Source: Marinihelvus sp036351115
Lineage (GTDB): Bacteria; Pseudomonadota; Gammaproteobacteria; Xanthomonadales; SZUA-36
Direction of reading: 5' to 3'
NCBI GenBank assembly: GCA_036351115.1
Contig: JAZBOL010000096.1
Span: 62,001-126,000, forward strand
Length of the DNA stretch: 64,000 nt
Shown one piece after another: positions 15,756 to 23,992 of the stretch; within the stretch, counting starts at the first letter, position 1, and every line of letters starts with the position of its first letter. The notes beneath the pieces were generated by a model, which searched no databases, was not told the origin of the DNA, and saw only the letters and a program-made list of their open reading frames with translations. Made by a program: the position numbers and the translations under genes.

Positions 15756-16591
15756 ACCCGGCCGCCTCCGCTCCGGCCCTGCGCACCCGGGAAGCACGAG
15801 TGGGCCTGGCCTTGCTCGCCGTTCTCGGGCTCGCATCGCTGGCCGTCGCGCTGGGCTGGCTCGCCCAGGGCTGGGACCAGGCCATCGACGATCAGTGGAG
15901 CGGACCGAGCCTCGCCCACTGGTTCGGAACCAACCGGCTCGGACAGGATGTGTTCGACCGGGCGCTGGTTGGCCTGCTCACGGCGTTTTCCGTCGGAGGC
16001 ATCGTCACCGTCGGCGCGATCACCCTGGGTGCCCTGCTCGGCGGCCTGGCCGGCTGGCACAGCGGCAGCGCCGTGGACGAGGCGCTTCAGTACCTCATGG
16101 GGGTCATCGACTCCATTCCGATCTATCTCCTCGCGGTGGCCCTGGCGTTCAGCCTGGGCGGCGGCGAAAGCGCCATCATTCTGGCCATGGTGCTTTCCTT
16201 CTGGACGGCCACGGCCCGCCTGGTCCGCGCCGAGGTCGCGCGCCTGCGAGAACGGGAGTTCATCCTGGCCGCACGGGCCATCGGTCTGCCGGCCTGGGCG
16301 ATCCTCGGACGACACCTGCTTCCCAACACGGTGCACATCCTGCTGGTCCAGGCGACCCTCACCTTCGTGGCCGCCATCAAGACCGAGGTCATCCTGAGCT
16401 TTCTCGGCATCGGCGCCCAGGACGGTGTGAGCTGGGGCCTCATGCTCGCCGAAAGCACCCAGGACGTACTGGCCGGACACTTCGGAAACTTCCTGGCGGC
16501 TTCCCTGCTGCTGTTTCTTCTGCTCCTCGGCCTCAACCTGGTGGCCGACGCGCTGCAGGACGCCTTCGACCTCCGGGAGCCGGCGCGATGA
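15752..16591 (+). CDS. Oligopeptide-type ABC transporter permease (OppC/DppC-like)
   Basis: A 279-residue permease. HWFGTNRLGQDVFDRALVG matches the DppC family's GTDxxGRDxxSR-like region. The EAA coupling loop is REFILAARAIGLPAWAILGR, with HLLPNTVHILLVQ after it. The GTG start at 15752 overlaps the preceding stop. The upstream open frame in the same phase merely shadows the previous permease. It ends with an ATGA overlap into the first ATPase gene. Confidence 0.92.
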   Translation: MNPAASAPALRTREARVGLALLAVLGLASLAVALGWLAQGWDQAIDDQWSGPSLAHWFGTNRLGQDVFDRALVGLLTAFSVGGIVTVGAITLGALLGGLAGWHSGSAVDEALQYLMGVIDSIPIYLLAVALAFSLGGGESAIILAMVLSFWTATARLVRAEVARLREREFILAARAIGLPAWAILGRHLLPNTVHILLVQATLTFVAAIKTEVILSFLGIGAQDGVSWGLMLAESTQDVLAGHFGNFLAASLLLFLLLLGLNLVADALQDAFDLREPAR

Positions 16592-17565
16592 CGGGTTCCG
16601 CCACCGCCCTCACGGTGCGAAACCTGTCGGTCCGGTTCCGGGACGAACGACGGGCGGCTCCGGTGGTCCATGACCTCGACCTGGCGCTGCCGGCAGGAGA
16701 AATCACGGGCCTCGCGGGTGAATCCGGCAGCGGCAAGACGCTCTCGGCTTTGACCCTGCTGGGCCTGGTCGATCAACGCGTGTTCCGGACGAGCCTGGGG
16801 GAATACACGCTGGCCGGTGAATCCATGACCCCGTCGAAACTCGCCGCGAACCGGGGACGGCGGATCGCCATGGTGTTCCAGGATCCGGCAACCGCCCTCG
16901 ATCCCGTATTCAGCATCGGCAGCCAGCTGACCCGGTGTCTGCGGAGACTGGGCGGGATCACCCGAAGCGAAGCCCGGGACCGCGCCCTCGGCGCGCTCGA
17001 GGCCGTGGGCTTCGACTCGCCCGGGGAGCTCATGACCCGCTATCCCCACCAGCTGTCCGGCGGCATGCGCCAGCTGTGCGTGCTTGCCATGGCGCAGGCC
17101 CTGCGCCCGGCGGTCCTGCTCGCTGACGAGCCCACGACGGCCCTGGATGCGGTCAGTCAGCACCACGTGCTCGAGCAGCTGCAATCGCTGGCGAGGCACC
17201 ACGGCACCGCCGTGCTGCTGATCACCCACGATCTTCGGCTGCTGAATCGTTACGCCCGGAACGTGTACGTCATGTACCACGGACACATCGTCGAACGCCT
17301 GGCCGGCGCTGGCCTCGTCGGTCGAAATCGCCACCCCTACACCCGGGGGCTCGTCGACGCCCTGCCCCGGCTCTCGACCGGCCCGGACGGTCCGTCGCGG
17401 GGCATCCCCGGAGATCCCCCGCCGGTGGGAGAGCCCCTGCAGGGCTGTGTTTTCGCACCCCGTTGCCCGGTGGCCAGCGTCCGCTGCAGGATGGAGGCCC
17501 CGGAGCGGACGGAGGATGCTCACGGGGAACTGGCCTGCCACCACCCCCTGGGCGATGACTCGTGA
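16588..17565 (+). CDS. Oligopeptide-type ABC transporter ATP-binding protein (OppD/DppD-like)
   Basis: A 325-residue ATPase with Walker A GESGSGKT, signature LSGGMRQ, Walker B VLLADEPTTALD and switch histidine in LLITHDL. The C-terminal oligopeptide-transporter extension (PRCPVASVRCRME, with cysteines CVFAPRC) is the region that binds an Fe-S cluster in some DppD/F proteins. It couples ATP hydrolysis to the two upstream permeases together with the next gene. Confidence 0.92.
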   Translation: MTGSATALTVRNLSVRFRDERRAAPVVHDLDLALPAGEITGLAGESGSGKTLSALTLLGLVDQRVFRTSLGEYTLAGESMTPSKLAANRGRRIAMVFQDPATALDPVFSIGSQLTRCLRRLGGITRSEARDRALGALEAVGFDSPGELMTRYPHQLSGGMRQLCVLAMAQALRPAVLLADEPTTALDAVSQHHVLEQLQSLARHHGTAVLLITHDLRLLNRYARNVYVMYHGHIVERLAGAGLVGRNRHPYTRGLVDALPRLSTGPDGPSRGIPGDPPPVGEPLQGCVFAPRCPVASVRCRMEAPERTEDAHGELACHHPLGDDS

Positions 17566-18547
17566 GCGCCGAGTCGTGAACGACCCCGTGCTGATCGTCG
17601 ATTCGCTGCACTGCAGCTACAGCCGCCGCGGGTGGGGCTGGTCGAGGCGCGAGCCCCCGGTCCATGCCGTGGCCGGGGTTGATTTGCAGCTTCAGGCCGG
17701 GGAGATCCACGGGCTCGCGGGAGAGTCCGGTTCCGGGAAAAGCAGCCTCGCGAAGGCCCTCGTGGGGCTGGTTCCGATCCAGGCGGGCCAGGTGCGTTTT
17801 CCAACCGCGGAGGAACCGGGCGGCGTGCACGCCGGCACGGATCCTCGTCGCCTGGTGCAACTCGTGTTCCAGGATCCCTCCGCGGCCCTGAGTCCGCGCC
17901 GTACCGTGGCGCAGACCCTTCGCGAAGCCGCGCGGCATTTCGGGCTGCCTTCGGACCGGCAAAGGCTCGTGGAAGCACTCGACGACGTGGGCCTCGATGC
18001 ATCCGCCCTTGACCGGCTGCCCCGGCAGTTTTCCTCGGGGCAGCGGCAGCGCATCGCCCTGGCTCGGGCACTCATCTGCGAACCCCGGGTGCTGGTGGCG
18101 GATGAGCCCCTGGCGTCCCTGGACGTGTCGGTCCAGGCGCGCATTCTCGAACTCCTGCGAGCGCTGAGGGACGAGCGTAAACTGGCGATCCTGCTGATCT
18201 CCCACGACCTCGCCGTGCTGCGCGAGAATGCGGACCAGGTCAGCGTCATGTACCGCGGCCGGTGCGTCGAATCCGGACCCGTGGATGCGGTGTTCGGGCA
18301 CCCGGCACATCCCTACACCCGGCAACTGATCCGCGCACTTCCGCGTCTCCGGCAACCCCGCACGGATGCCGCAGCCCCGGGATTTCCTTTCCCGGGCATC
18401 GCACCCCGTGCGATGGAAACCGGCTGCGCCTTCCGCCAGCGCTGTCCCGAAGCCCTGCCGCGCTGCAGCCGGGAAGCACCCTGTCCGGTGGTTGTTTTGG
18501 GCGACGCGGACCATCACGTAGAATGTTTCCTGCACGGTGACAGCTGA
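17555..18547 (+). CDS. Oligopeptide-type ABC transporter ATP-binding protein (OppF/DppF-like)
   Basis: The second ATPase of the importer, 330 residues: Walker A GESGSGKSS, signature FSSGQRQR (FSSGQ instead of LSGGQ, common in OppF-type proteins), Walker B VLVADEPLASLDVS and switch LLISHDL. The C-terminal extension keeps cysteines in GCAFRQRCPE. The ATG at 17555 overlaps the preceding gene by 11 bases; a GTG at 17576 is an alternative. It ends the importer genes. Confidence 0.9.
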   Translation: MTRERRVVNDPVLIVDSLHCSYSRRGWGWSRREPPVHAVAGVDLQLQAGEIHGLAGESGSGKSSLAKALVGLVPIQAGQVRFPTAEEPGGVHAGTDPRRLVQLVFQDPSAALSPRRTVAQTLREAARHFGLPSDRQRLVEALDDVGLDASALDRLPRQFSSGQRQRIALARALICEPRVLVADEPLASLDVSVQARILELLRALRDERKLAILLISHDLAVLRENADQVSVMYRGRCVESGPVDAVFGHPAHPYTRQLIRALPRLRQPRTDAAAPGFPFPGIAPRAMETGCAFRQRCPEALPRCSREAPCPVVVLGDADHHVECFLHGDS

Positions 18548-18562
18548 CCCGGAAACCCGACC

Positions 18563-19051
18563 ATGACGGCACCCCGATTCCTTCGACCCGGTTTTCCCGC
18601 CCTCCTCCTGGCCCTGCTTTTCCTTGCCGGGGTCCTGCCGGCCTGTTCCGGCGACGCGGTCCGGGACGAGTCGCCCTTCGCCGAGGTGAGCGGCTGGCGC
18701 ATCGAGGGGCGGGACCTCTCCATCGATCTGCGCTTGCGCAACGTCAATGTCGAACCCATGCGGGTCGCGGGGCTCGACCTCGCTGTGCGACTCGATGACG
18801 GCGTCAGCCTGTTCCGCCACCGGGAGACCCCGGGGGTGGAGATCGCCCCCGGGGGCTTCGAGACCCTGACCGTCCGGACCGAGGCCACGGCGGCGGGCAC
18901 GGCCCTGCTCGAGGCCCTGGCGGGCCGCGAACGCCCGAACCTGCCTTACGTCCTCGAGGGAACGGTCACCACCGAGAAGTCCGGGGCTTTGCCCATCCGC
19001 CGGGAAGGGCGCATCTACACCGTTCCGGGACGGCCAGGGGAGTTTCGTTGA
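18563..19051 (+). CDS. LEA14-like (WHy domain) lipoprotein
   Basis: A 162-residue predicted lipoprotein (signal ending GVLPAC) with a single late-embryogenesis-abundant type 2 / WHy beta-sandwich. The core alternates hydrophobic strands: GRDLSIDLRLRNVNVEPMRV, then GLDLAVRLDDGVSLFR and later LPYVLEGTV. Bacterial members are linked to desiccation or stress tolerance, with no defined biochemical activity. It follows the ABC genes by 15 bases and may be part of their transcript. Confidence 0.75.
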   Translation: MTAPRFLRPGFPALLLALLFLAGVLPACSGDAVRDESPFAEVSGWRIEGRDLSIDLRLRNVNVEPMRVAGLDLAVRLDDGVSLFRHRETPGVEIAPGGFETLTVRTEATAAGTALLEALAGRERPNLPYVLEGTVTTEKSGALPIRREGRIYTVPGRPGEFR

Positions 19052-19114
19052 CGCACCGAGCGTCGCGCGGGTACGCTGACGGCTGAACATCGACAGCATC
19101 CGGGGGCGGGACCC

Positions 19115-19672
19115 ATGCGCATTTCCTTCGAACTCAGCGAAGCGGACCTCGATCATTTCAAAAAGGTCATGAACCGGGCGCGGGACGCCGCCTCGGGAAA
19201 GGACGACCGCGAGATCATCAATGCCGCGAGCCACCTGCTCGGCCAGGTGAACCAGTCAGAAACGTCGGACTTCATCCGGGACCGGATGAACACCCTCGAA
19301 ACGCTCATCGGCATGGCCGTCGACCAGTCCTGGGGACTCATGGACGAGGATCGGCAACGGGTCGTCGCCGCCCTGTCCTATTTCTCCGAGGCCGACGACC
19401 TCATCCCGGACGACATCCCCGGCCTGGGATTCCTCGACGACGCGATCATGATCGAAATCGTCAGCAAGGAACTCAAGCACGAGATCCAGGCCTACCGGGA
19501 TTTCGTGGTGTTTCGCGCCGCCGAGCAGGCCCGCCTCGGTGAAGCGGCTGAGGACGTCGAGCGCTCGGACTGGCTCGAGACGCGACGGCAGCAACTCCAC
19601 TCCCGCATGCGCCGCCGGCGCCGGCGCGGCGACAGTGGAGGCCGCAGCCGCTCCCCCTTCTCCCTTTTCTGA
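19115..19672 (+). CDS. YkvA-like (DUF1232) small protein
   Basis: A 185-residue protein. Its middle, ALSYFSEADDLIPDDIPGLG followed by FLDDAIMI, matches the DUF1232/YkvA pattern (aliphatic-Y-x-DLIPD-x-IPGxGxLDD). In other bacteria this motif is near a membrane segment, but this copy is acidic and largely soluble. The N-terminal 80 residues are helical. The C-terminus ends in an arginine-rich tail (RRRRRR) that could bind nucleic acid or membrane. The function is unknown. Confidence 0.65.
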   Translation: MRISFELSEADLDHFKKVMNRARDAASGKDDREIINAASHLLGQVNQSETSDFIRDRMNTLETLIGMAVDQSWGLMDEDRQRVVAALSYFSEADDLIPDDIPGLGFLDDAIMIEIVSKELKHEIQAYRDFVVFRAAEQARLGEAAEDVERSDWLETRRQQLHSRMRRRRRRGDSGGRSRSPFSLF

Positions 19673-19743
19673 CGAATCGTTCTGACGATTCCGCATCGCA
19701 CCCGACCCCGCGCGGTTCGTGCGGGTGGCTGGAGGTTGTCCGC

Positions 19744-20892
19744 TTGAGTGAGCGACATCAACTGCCTTTCCTGGTCGCCGTGGAGACCGACCCCCTTCGC
19801 TACCACGGCGAACACGCGGTCCAACCGGCGCCCCTGGCCATGGCCGAAGCCGAGCAGCTGCTCGCGCACATCGCGGCGGACCTGGGCAAGCTGTTTCCAG
19901 ACGTCAATCAGCACGGCCTGTGCTGCGTCGGCGCCCTGTACGACCAGGCCCAGGTGCTGCGTCCCCGCTACCCGCTGTTTCGGGGCATGGCGGAGGTGGC
20001 GCGACGGCGCTGGAAACAACGGGGTGCGGAAAGCGCCCGCCGCACGGGGCTCCTGAGCATCGGCTCGGCGGACGGCCACCTGCCCCGGGAAGAGCTCGTT
20101 CCCGACCCCGCCCTGCCACCGGGCGTGCTCCAGCTGCTGCCGCTGCAGCTCCACGGCGATGCGGCCGCACTGGAAGCCCTCGAGGATGACATGGAGCACC
20201 GGTTCATGGAGGAAGGCCAGCTCAGCCCGCTGACGGCACGGGCGCTGGAGCGGGCATTCGGCATTGCGACGACGCACGTGCGTTTCCTCACCGTGACCGA
20301 CCTGCTCGCCATGCTGAAGCTGCAGCTCGAGCATTTCGGTTTTCCCGCGCTCTGGACACTGATCGATGCGGCCCTCGAGGACGCGCAGGCGCTGGAAGCG
20401 TCAGGTTCCGCCGGCCAGCGCTTCCGCTGGTCCGAGGGCGCCGTTCACGCCGAGTTTCAGACCTTCGACCACTGGGCCCGGGGCGGCGGCGGACGGGACC
20501 TTCCCGCCGAGGAGCTGGCTTCCGCCTATCTCGCCTGGACCCGGGAGTACCGCCAGCTGCTCATCACCCTCGCCGCCCATGGCATCAAGGTCGAACAGCA
20601 TCTGCCGGGAGAAAGCGAGCCGCTGCGGGGGCTGTTTCTCGAGGAATCCGGCGCGGCGGCCGGCCAGCAAGCCAATGCGATCACGGAACACGAAGGGGGT
20701 GAGCTGGGCACCCTGGCGGTCACGGTTGCCCAGGACGGAAGACTCCGGCACTTTTACCCGCTGGTCCCGGAGGGCTCCAATGCGCTGCATGAACACCTCG
20801 CGGAGCTCGGCATCGCCCACCAGGGCCTTTCCTACCCGGGGCGGCTGTGCTTCGACCCGGAGCGGCGCCGGCTGGCCGCGGATTGCCGCTGA
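19744..20892 (+). CDS. Conserved hypothetical protein (no recognised domain)
   Basis: A 382-residue soluble protein that I do not recognise. It has no signal peptide or membrane segment. It is acidic and leucine-rich with several charged helices (EEDDMEHRF-like and HVRFLTVTDLLAMLKLQLEH). The C-terminal 70 residues look like a small alpha/beta domain (LAVTVAQDGRLRHFYPLVPE). The TTG start at 19744 is supported by GGAGG at 19731-19735, 8 bases away. It precedes the Grx4 gene by 114 bases and may be in one unit with it. Confidence 0.6.
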   Translation: MSERHQLPFLVAVETDPLRYHGEHAVQPAPLAMAEAEQLLAHIAADLGKLFPDVNQHGLCCVGALYDQAQVLRPRYPLFRGMAEVARRRWKQRGAESARRTGLLSIGSADGHLPREELVPDPALPPGVLQLLPLQLHGDAAALEALEDDMEHRFMEEGQLSPLTARALERAFGIATTHVRFLTVTDLLAMLKLQLEHFGFPALWTLIDAALEDAQALEASGSAGQRFRWSEGAVHAEFQTFDHWARGGGGRDLPAEELASAYLAWTREYRQLLITLAAHGIKVEQHLPGESEPLRGLFLEESGAAAGQQANAITEHEGGELGTLAVTVAQDGRLRHFYPLVPEGSNALHEHLAELGIAHQGLSYPGRLCFDPERRRLAADCR

Positions 20893-21006
20893 TGTCGGGC
20901 CTGACGTTTGGGCGTCCGCCTTGAAGGTGTACGCTCCTACCCCAACGTCCTGAACAGGCCCCCAGGGCCAGGACAACCGCCACGGACACTGTTACGGAGC
21001 CAATCC

Positions 21007-21930
21007 ATGAGCCTCGACCCCGAACTCAAAGCGCAAATCGATCAGCAAGTGAACAGCGCCCGCGTGGTGCTGTACATGAAGGGTTCACCCCGCCAGCCCA
21101 TGTGCGGCTTCTCCGCCAAGACCGCGGGGCTTCTCGACAGCCTGCTCGATGACTACGTCAGCGTGGATGTTTTGCAGGACGAGGACATCCGCGAAGGCAT
21201 CAAGGTCTACGGCCAGTGGCCCACCATTCCGCAGCTCTACATTGACGGCGAACTGGTCGGTGGCTGCGATATCGTGACCGGCATGTACAACAGCGGCGAG
21301 CTTCACGAACTGCTCGGCCTCGAGCAGCCGGACCGGACGCCCCCGGAGATCAGCATCACCCCCAAGGCGGCGGAAAAGATCCAGGAAGCCATGGCCGGCC
21401 ACGAAGGCATCTCCCTGCACCTGCAGATCGACCCCGATTTCCAGGCCCGCTTCCAGCTCGCACCTGCCGAGGGTGGCGAGATCGAAGCGGAAGCCGGGGG
21501 CATCACCGTGCTGTTCGACGTCGCTTCGGCCCAGCGAGCGCGGGGCGCCGCCATCGACTGGGTGGAGACCATGCAAGGGGAAGGCCTGTCCATCAACCTG
21601 CCGGAAGCTCCCGCACCCATTCGCCAGATGAGCGTGCAGGAACTCAAGGAGGCGCTGGACGCCGGCGGACTGACGCTGGTGGACGTCCGGACCGACGAGG
21701 AACGGGAGACCGCCTCGATCGAGGGCGCGCTGGCCATGAACGCTGACCTCATGAGCCAGCTGGAATCCATGCCGAAGGACACGCCCCTGGCATTCCTGTG
21801 CCACTCCGGAGGACGCAGCCAGGTCGCGGCGGAACATTTCCGGAGCCAGGGATTCACCAATGTCGCCAACGTGGCCGGTGGTATCGACGCCTGGTCCCGG
21901 GAAGTGGACCCCTCGGTCCCGACCTACTGA
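21007..21930 (+). CDS. Grx4-family monothiol glutaredoxin with IscA-like and rhodanese domains
   Basis: A 307-residue three-part protein. Residues 1-105 are a monothiol glutaredoxin with CGFS (C33-S36) and the WPTIPQLYIDGELVGGCDI glutathione-binding part; such proteins bind a shared [2Fe-2S] cluster and deliver it. Residues about 114-203 resemble an A-type carrier (ISITPKAAEKIQEAM ... GAAIDWVETMQGEGLSINLP) but lack the three cluster cysteines. Residues 205-300 are a rhodanese domain with active cysteine C265 in CHSGGRS. The ATG at 21007 is the first start that fits a glutaredoxin. Upstream in-frame codons are uncoded-looking. Confidence 0.88.
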   Translation: MSLDPELKAQIDQQVNSARVVLYMKGSPRQPMCGFSAKTAGLLDSLLDDYVSVDVLQDEDIREGIKVYGQWPTIPQLYIDGELVGGCDIVTGMYNSGELHELLGLEQPDRTPPEISITPKAAEKIQEAMAGHEGISLHLQIDPDFQARFQLAPAEGGEIEAEAGGITVLFDVASAQRARGAAIDWVETMQGEGLSINLPEAPAPIRQMSVQELKEALDAGGLTLVDVRTDEERETASIEGALAMNADLMSQLESMPKDTPLAFLCHSGGRSQVAAEHFRSQGFTNVANVAGGIDAWSREVDPSVPTY

Positions 21931-21934
21931 GTCG

Positions 21935-22708
21935 TCAGAGCTCGAACTCCGCGATCGCGGGCGTGTGATCGGAAGGCCGCTCCTGGCGGCGCGGCTCCTT
22001 GTCGATCCAGGCCCGGGTGCAGCGGTCCGCCAGGGCCTGTGAGGCCAGCACGAGGTCAATGCGGAGACCGGCGTTGCGACGGAACGCTACCCGTCGATAG
22101 TCCCACCAGCTGAACGTCTTTTCCGGTTGATCGAACATCCGGAACGTGTCGGTCAGACCGAGACCCAGGATGGACTGCAGGGCCTCGCGCTCCGGCTCGG
22201 AGCAGAGAATGCTGCCCGACCAGGCCTCCGGGTCGTGCACATCCCGGTCATCGGGCGCAATGTTGAAATCCCCCATGACGACGACCCGGTCATGGCGCTC
22301 CATCTCCGTGGCGATCCAGGCGGTCACCTGCTCGAGCCAGTGAAGTTTGTACTCGAACTTGTCCGAACCCACTTCCTTGCCGTTGACGACGTAGAGGTTG
22401 ATGACGCGCAGGTCTCCGACGGTCCCGGCGATGATGCGCCGCTGCGGGTCATCGAGACCCGGGATGTCCGTCACCACATCCACCGCCGGCCCTTGCCGGC
22501 TCAGCAGGGCGACACCGTTGTAGGTGGGCTGACCGCTGAATGCGGCGTGATAGCCTGCGTCGCGCAACTCCGCTTCGGGGAATTTCTCGTCCACCAGCTT
22601 GGTTTCCTGCAACCCCAGGATGTCCGGCTCGGCCTCGGCGCACCACGCCAGGACATGCGGTAGTCGCACATTCAGCGAATTGACATTCCAGGTTGCTACT
22701 TTCAGCAT
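21935..22708 (-). CDS. xthA: Exodeoxyribonuclease III
   Basis: A 257-residue AP endonuclease / 3'-5' exonuclease of base-excision repair. Motifs: WNVNSLNVR at the start, LGLQETKL (metal-binding glutamate), GVALLSR, VMGDFNIAP (catalytic D/N), LRIDLVLAS and C-terminal SDHTPAIAEF with the catalytic histidine. The ATG at 22708 gives the usual length; an in-frame upstream extension to 22750 has no family support. It is convergent with the Grx4 gene, 4 bases apart. Confidence 0.95.
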   Translation of the reverse strand: MLKVATWNVNSLNVRLPHVLAWCAEAEPDILGLQETKLVDEKFPEAELRDAGYHAAFSGQPTYNGVALLSRQGPAVDVVTDIPGLDDPQRRIIAGTVGDLRVINLYVVNGKEVGSDKFEYKLHWLEQVTAWIATEMERHDRVVVMGDFNIAPDDRDVHDPEAWSGSILCSEPEREALQSILGLGLTDTFRMFDQPEKTFSWWDYRRVAFRRNAGLRIDLVLASQALADRCTRAWIDKEPRRQERPSDHTPAIAEFEL

Positions 22709-22856
22709 GGTGCTCGGCCTCGGGGCGCGGGAAATCGCGGATGGTAGCACGGCGTCCGGCCAGCCAGCGTACCCGCCGCGGCAGCACCCGGCGCGCGGAC
22801 ACCCGCAAGGTCACAGATTGCAGGAACGATGAAGATCGCAGAATGGATGGGTTCGA

Positions 22857-23234
22857 ATGAAGCCCGGTAAACGGGGCATTGCCCGCATCATCGCGGCCAC
22901 GGGCTACTCCTGGCAGGGACTGAAATCGTGCTACCGGTCGGAAGCCGCTTTTCGGCAGGAGCTCTGGCTATGCGCTGTCCTCCTGGCCGGCTCTTTCTGG
23001 GTGGCGCAAACGCTCCTGGAGTGGATCCTGCTGATCGCCCCGCTCTTCCTGCTGCTCATCGTGGAACTCCTGAATTCGGCGGTGGAAGCCGTGGTGGATC
23101 GGATCGGCGGTGAGCACCATGAACTCTCCGGCCGAGCCAAGGACATGGGCTCGGCGGCCGTGTTATTGTGCCTCGTGCTGACCGCCCTGACCTGGATGCC
23201 CCTGGTGGCACAACGCCTCGAGGTTCTGCCATGA
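22857..23234 (+). CDS. dgkA: Diacylglycerol kinase
   Basis: A 125-residue integral membrane enzyme with three helices that phosphorylates diacylglycerol back to phosphatidic acid in the inner membrane. The signature IVELLNSAVEAVVDRIG followed by ELSGRAKDMGSAAVLLC is complete. The N-terminal amphipathic helix GYSWQGLKSCYRSEAAFRQE is also typical. Its stop overlaps the start of the next lipoprotein gene (ATGA). Confidence 0.95.
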   Translation: MKPGKRGIARIIAATGYSWQGLKSCYRSEAAFRQELWLCAVLLAGSFWVAQTLLEWILLIAPLFLLLIVELLNSAVEAVVDRIGGEHHELSGRAKDMGSAAVLLCLVLTALTWMPLVAQRLEVLP

Positions 23235-23530
23235 ACGCCACGAAATTCCTCCCGCTGGTTCTATGCCCCGCGATCCTGGCGATGGCCCTGGCAGGCTGCC
23301 AACCCTCGTCCGACGACGCGACCGGGGCCGCACCACCGCCCTTGCCGGCGGAAACGGTTGACGGAGCGGAAGACTGCGTGCTCGATCCTCCGAAAGAGCC
23401 GATGGCCTGCACCATGGAATACGATCCCGTCTGCGGCTGCGACGGTAAAACCTACGGGAACGCCTGCATGGCCCGGGGCGCCGGCGTACCCCGGTTTACG
23501 TCCGGCGCCTGCGAGTCAACGGAAGACTGA
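23231..23530 (+). CDS. Kazal-type protease-inhibitor-like lipoprotein
   Basis: A 99-residue predicted lipoprotein (lipobox AMALAGC) with one Kazal-type domain, CTMEYDPVCGCDGKTYGNAC, followed by the closing cysteine in FTSGAC. This spacing fits the conserved disulfide pattern of Kazal inhibitors of serine proteases. An envelope-anchored Kazal domain could guard against host or prey proteases, or could be a non-inhibitory disulfide scaffold. The ATG at 23231 overlaps the dgkA stop. Confidence 0.85.
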   Translation: MNATKFLPLVLCPAILAMALAGCQPSSDDATGAAPPPLPAETVDGAEDCVLDPPKEPMACTMEYDPVCGCDGKTYGNACMARGAGVPRFTSGACESTED

Positions 23531-23562
23531 AGGACGCCCTCGATTCGACCGAAAGGAGCTCC

Positions 23563-23985
23563 ATGATCACGCGACGACCCGGAATTGCCCTGCTTTTCAT
23601 CCTGGCGACCCTGCTGGTGGCCTGCGTGCCCAGCAAGAAGGAAAAAGACCTCGACAGCCGCCTGCTCCAGTACGAGCAGATGGTGCGCTGGAGCCAGTGG
23701 GACGCCGCGGCCGGCTTCATCGCGCCCGGGTATCTCGAGGAGAACCCCATTTCCAATCTCGACATGGAGCGCCTGCGCCTGTTCCGCGTAACGAACTACA
23801 CGATTCGTTCAGCGGCGCCCATCGGGGACGGCAACGAGTTCACGCAGGTCGTGCAGATCAGCATGTTTAACCGAAACCAGGCCGTGGAACGGCAGATCAT
23901 CGATCAGCAACTGTGGCGCTGGGACGAGGAGTCGGAAATCTGGATGCTGCATTCCGGCCTGCCGGACGTCCTGCAACGCTACTGA
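23563..23985 (+). CDS. Hypothetical lipoprotein
   Basis: A 140-residue predicted lipoprotein (signal ending in LLVAC) that I cannot assign. After the signal, LQYEQMVRWSQWDAAAGFIA and a beta-rich half (TQVVQISMFNRNQ, LWRWDEESEIWML) suggest an NTF2-like or SnoaL-type cone fold, common in small bacterial lipoproteins. A clear AAAGGAG ribosome-binding site precedes the ATG. It lies between the Kazal protein and an APH-fold kinase. Confidence 0.6.
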   Translation: MITRRPGIALLFILATLLVACVPSKKEKDLDSRLLQYEQMVRWSQWDAAAGFIAPGYLEENPISNLDMERLRLFRVTNYTIRSAAPIGDGNEFTQVVQISMFNRNQAVERQIIDQQLWRWDEESEIWMLHSGLPDVLQRY

Positions 23986-23992
23986 GCCTTCC

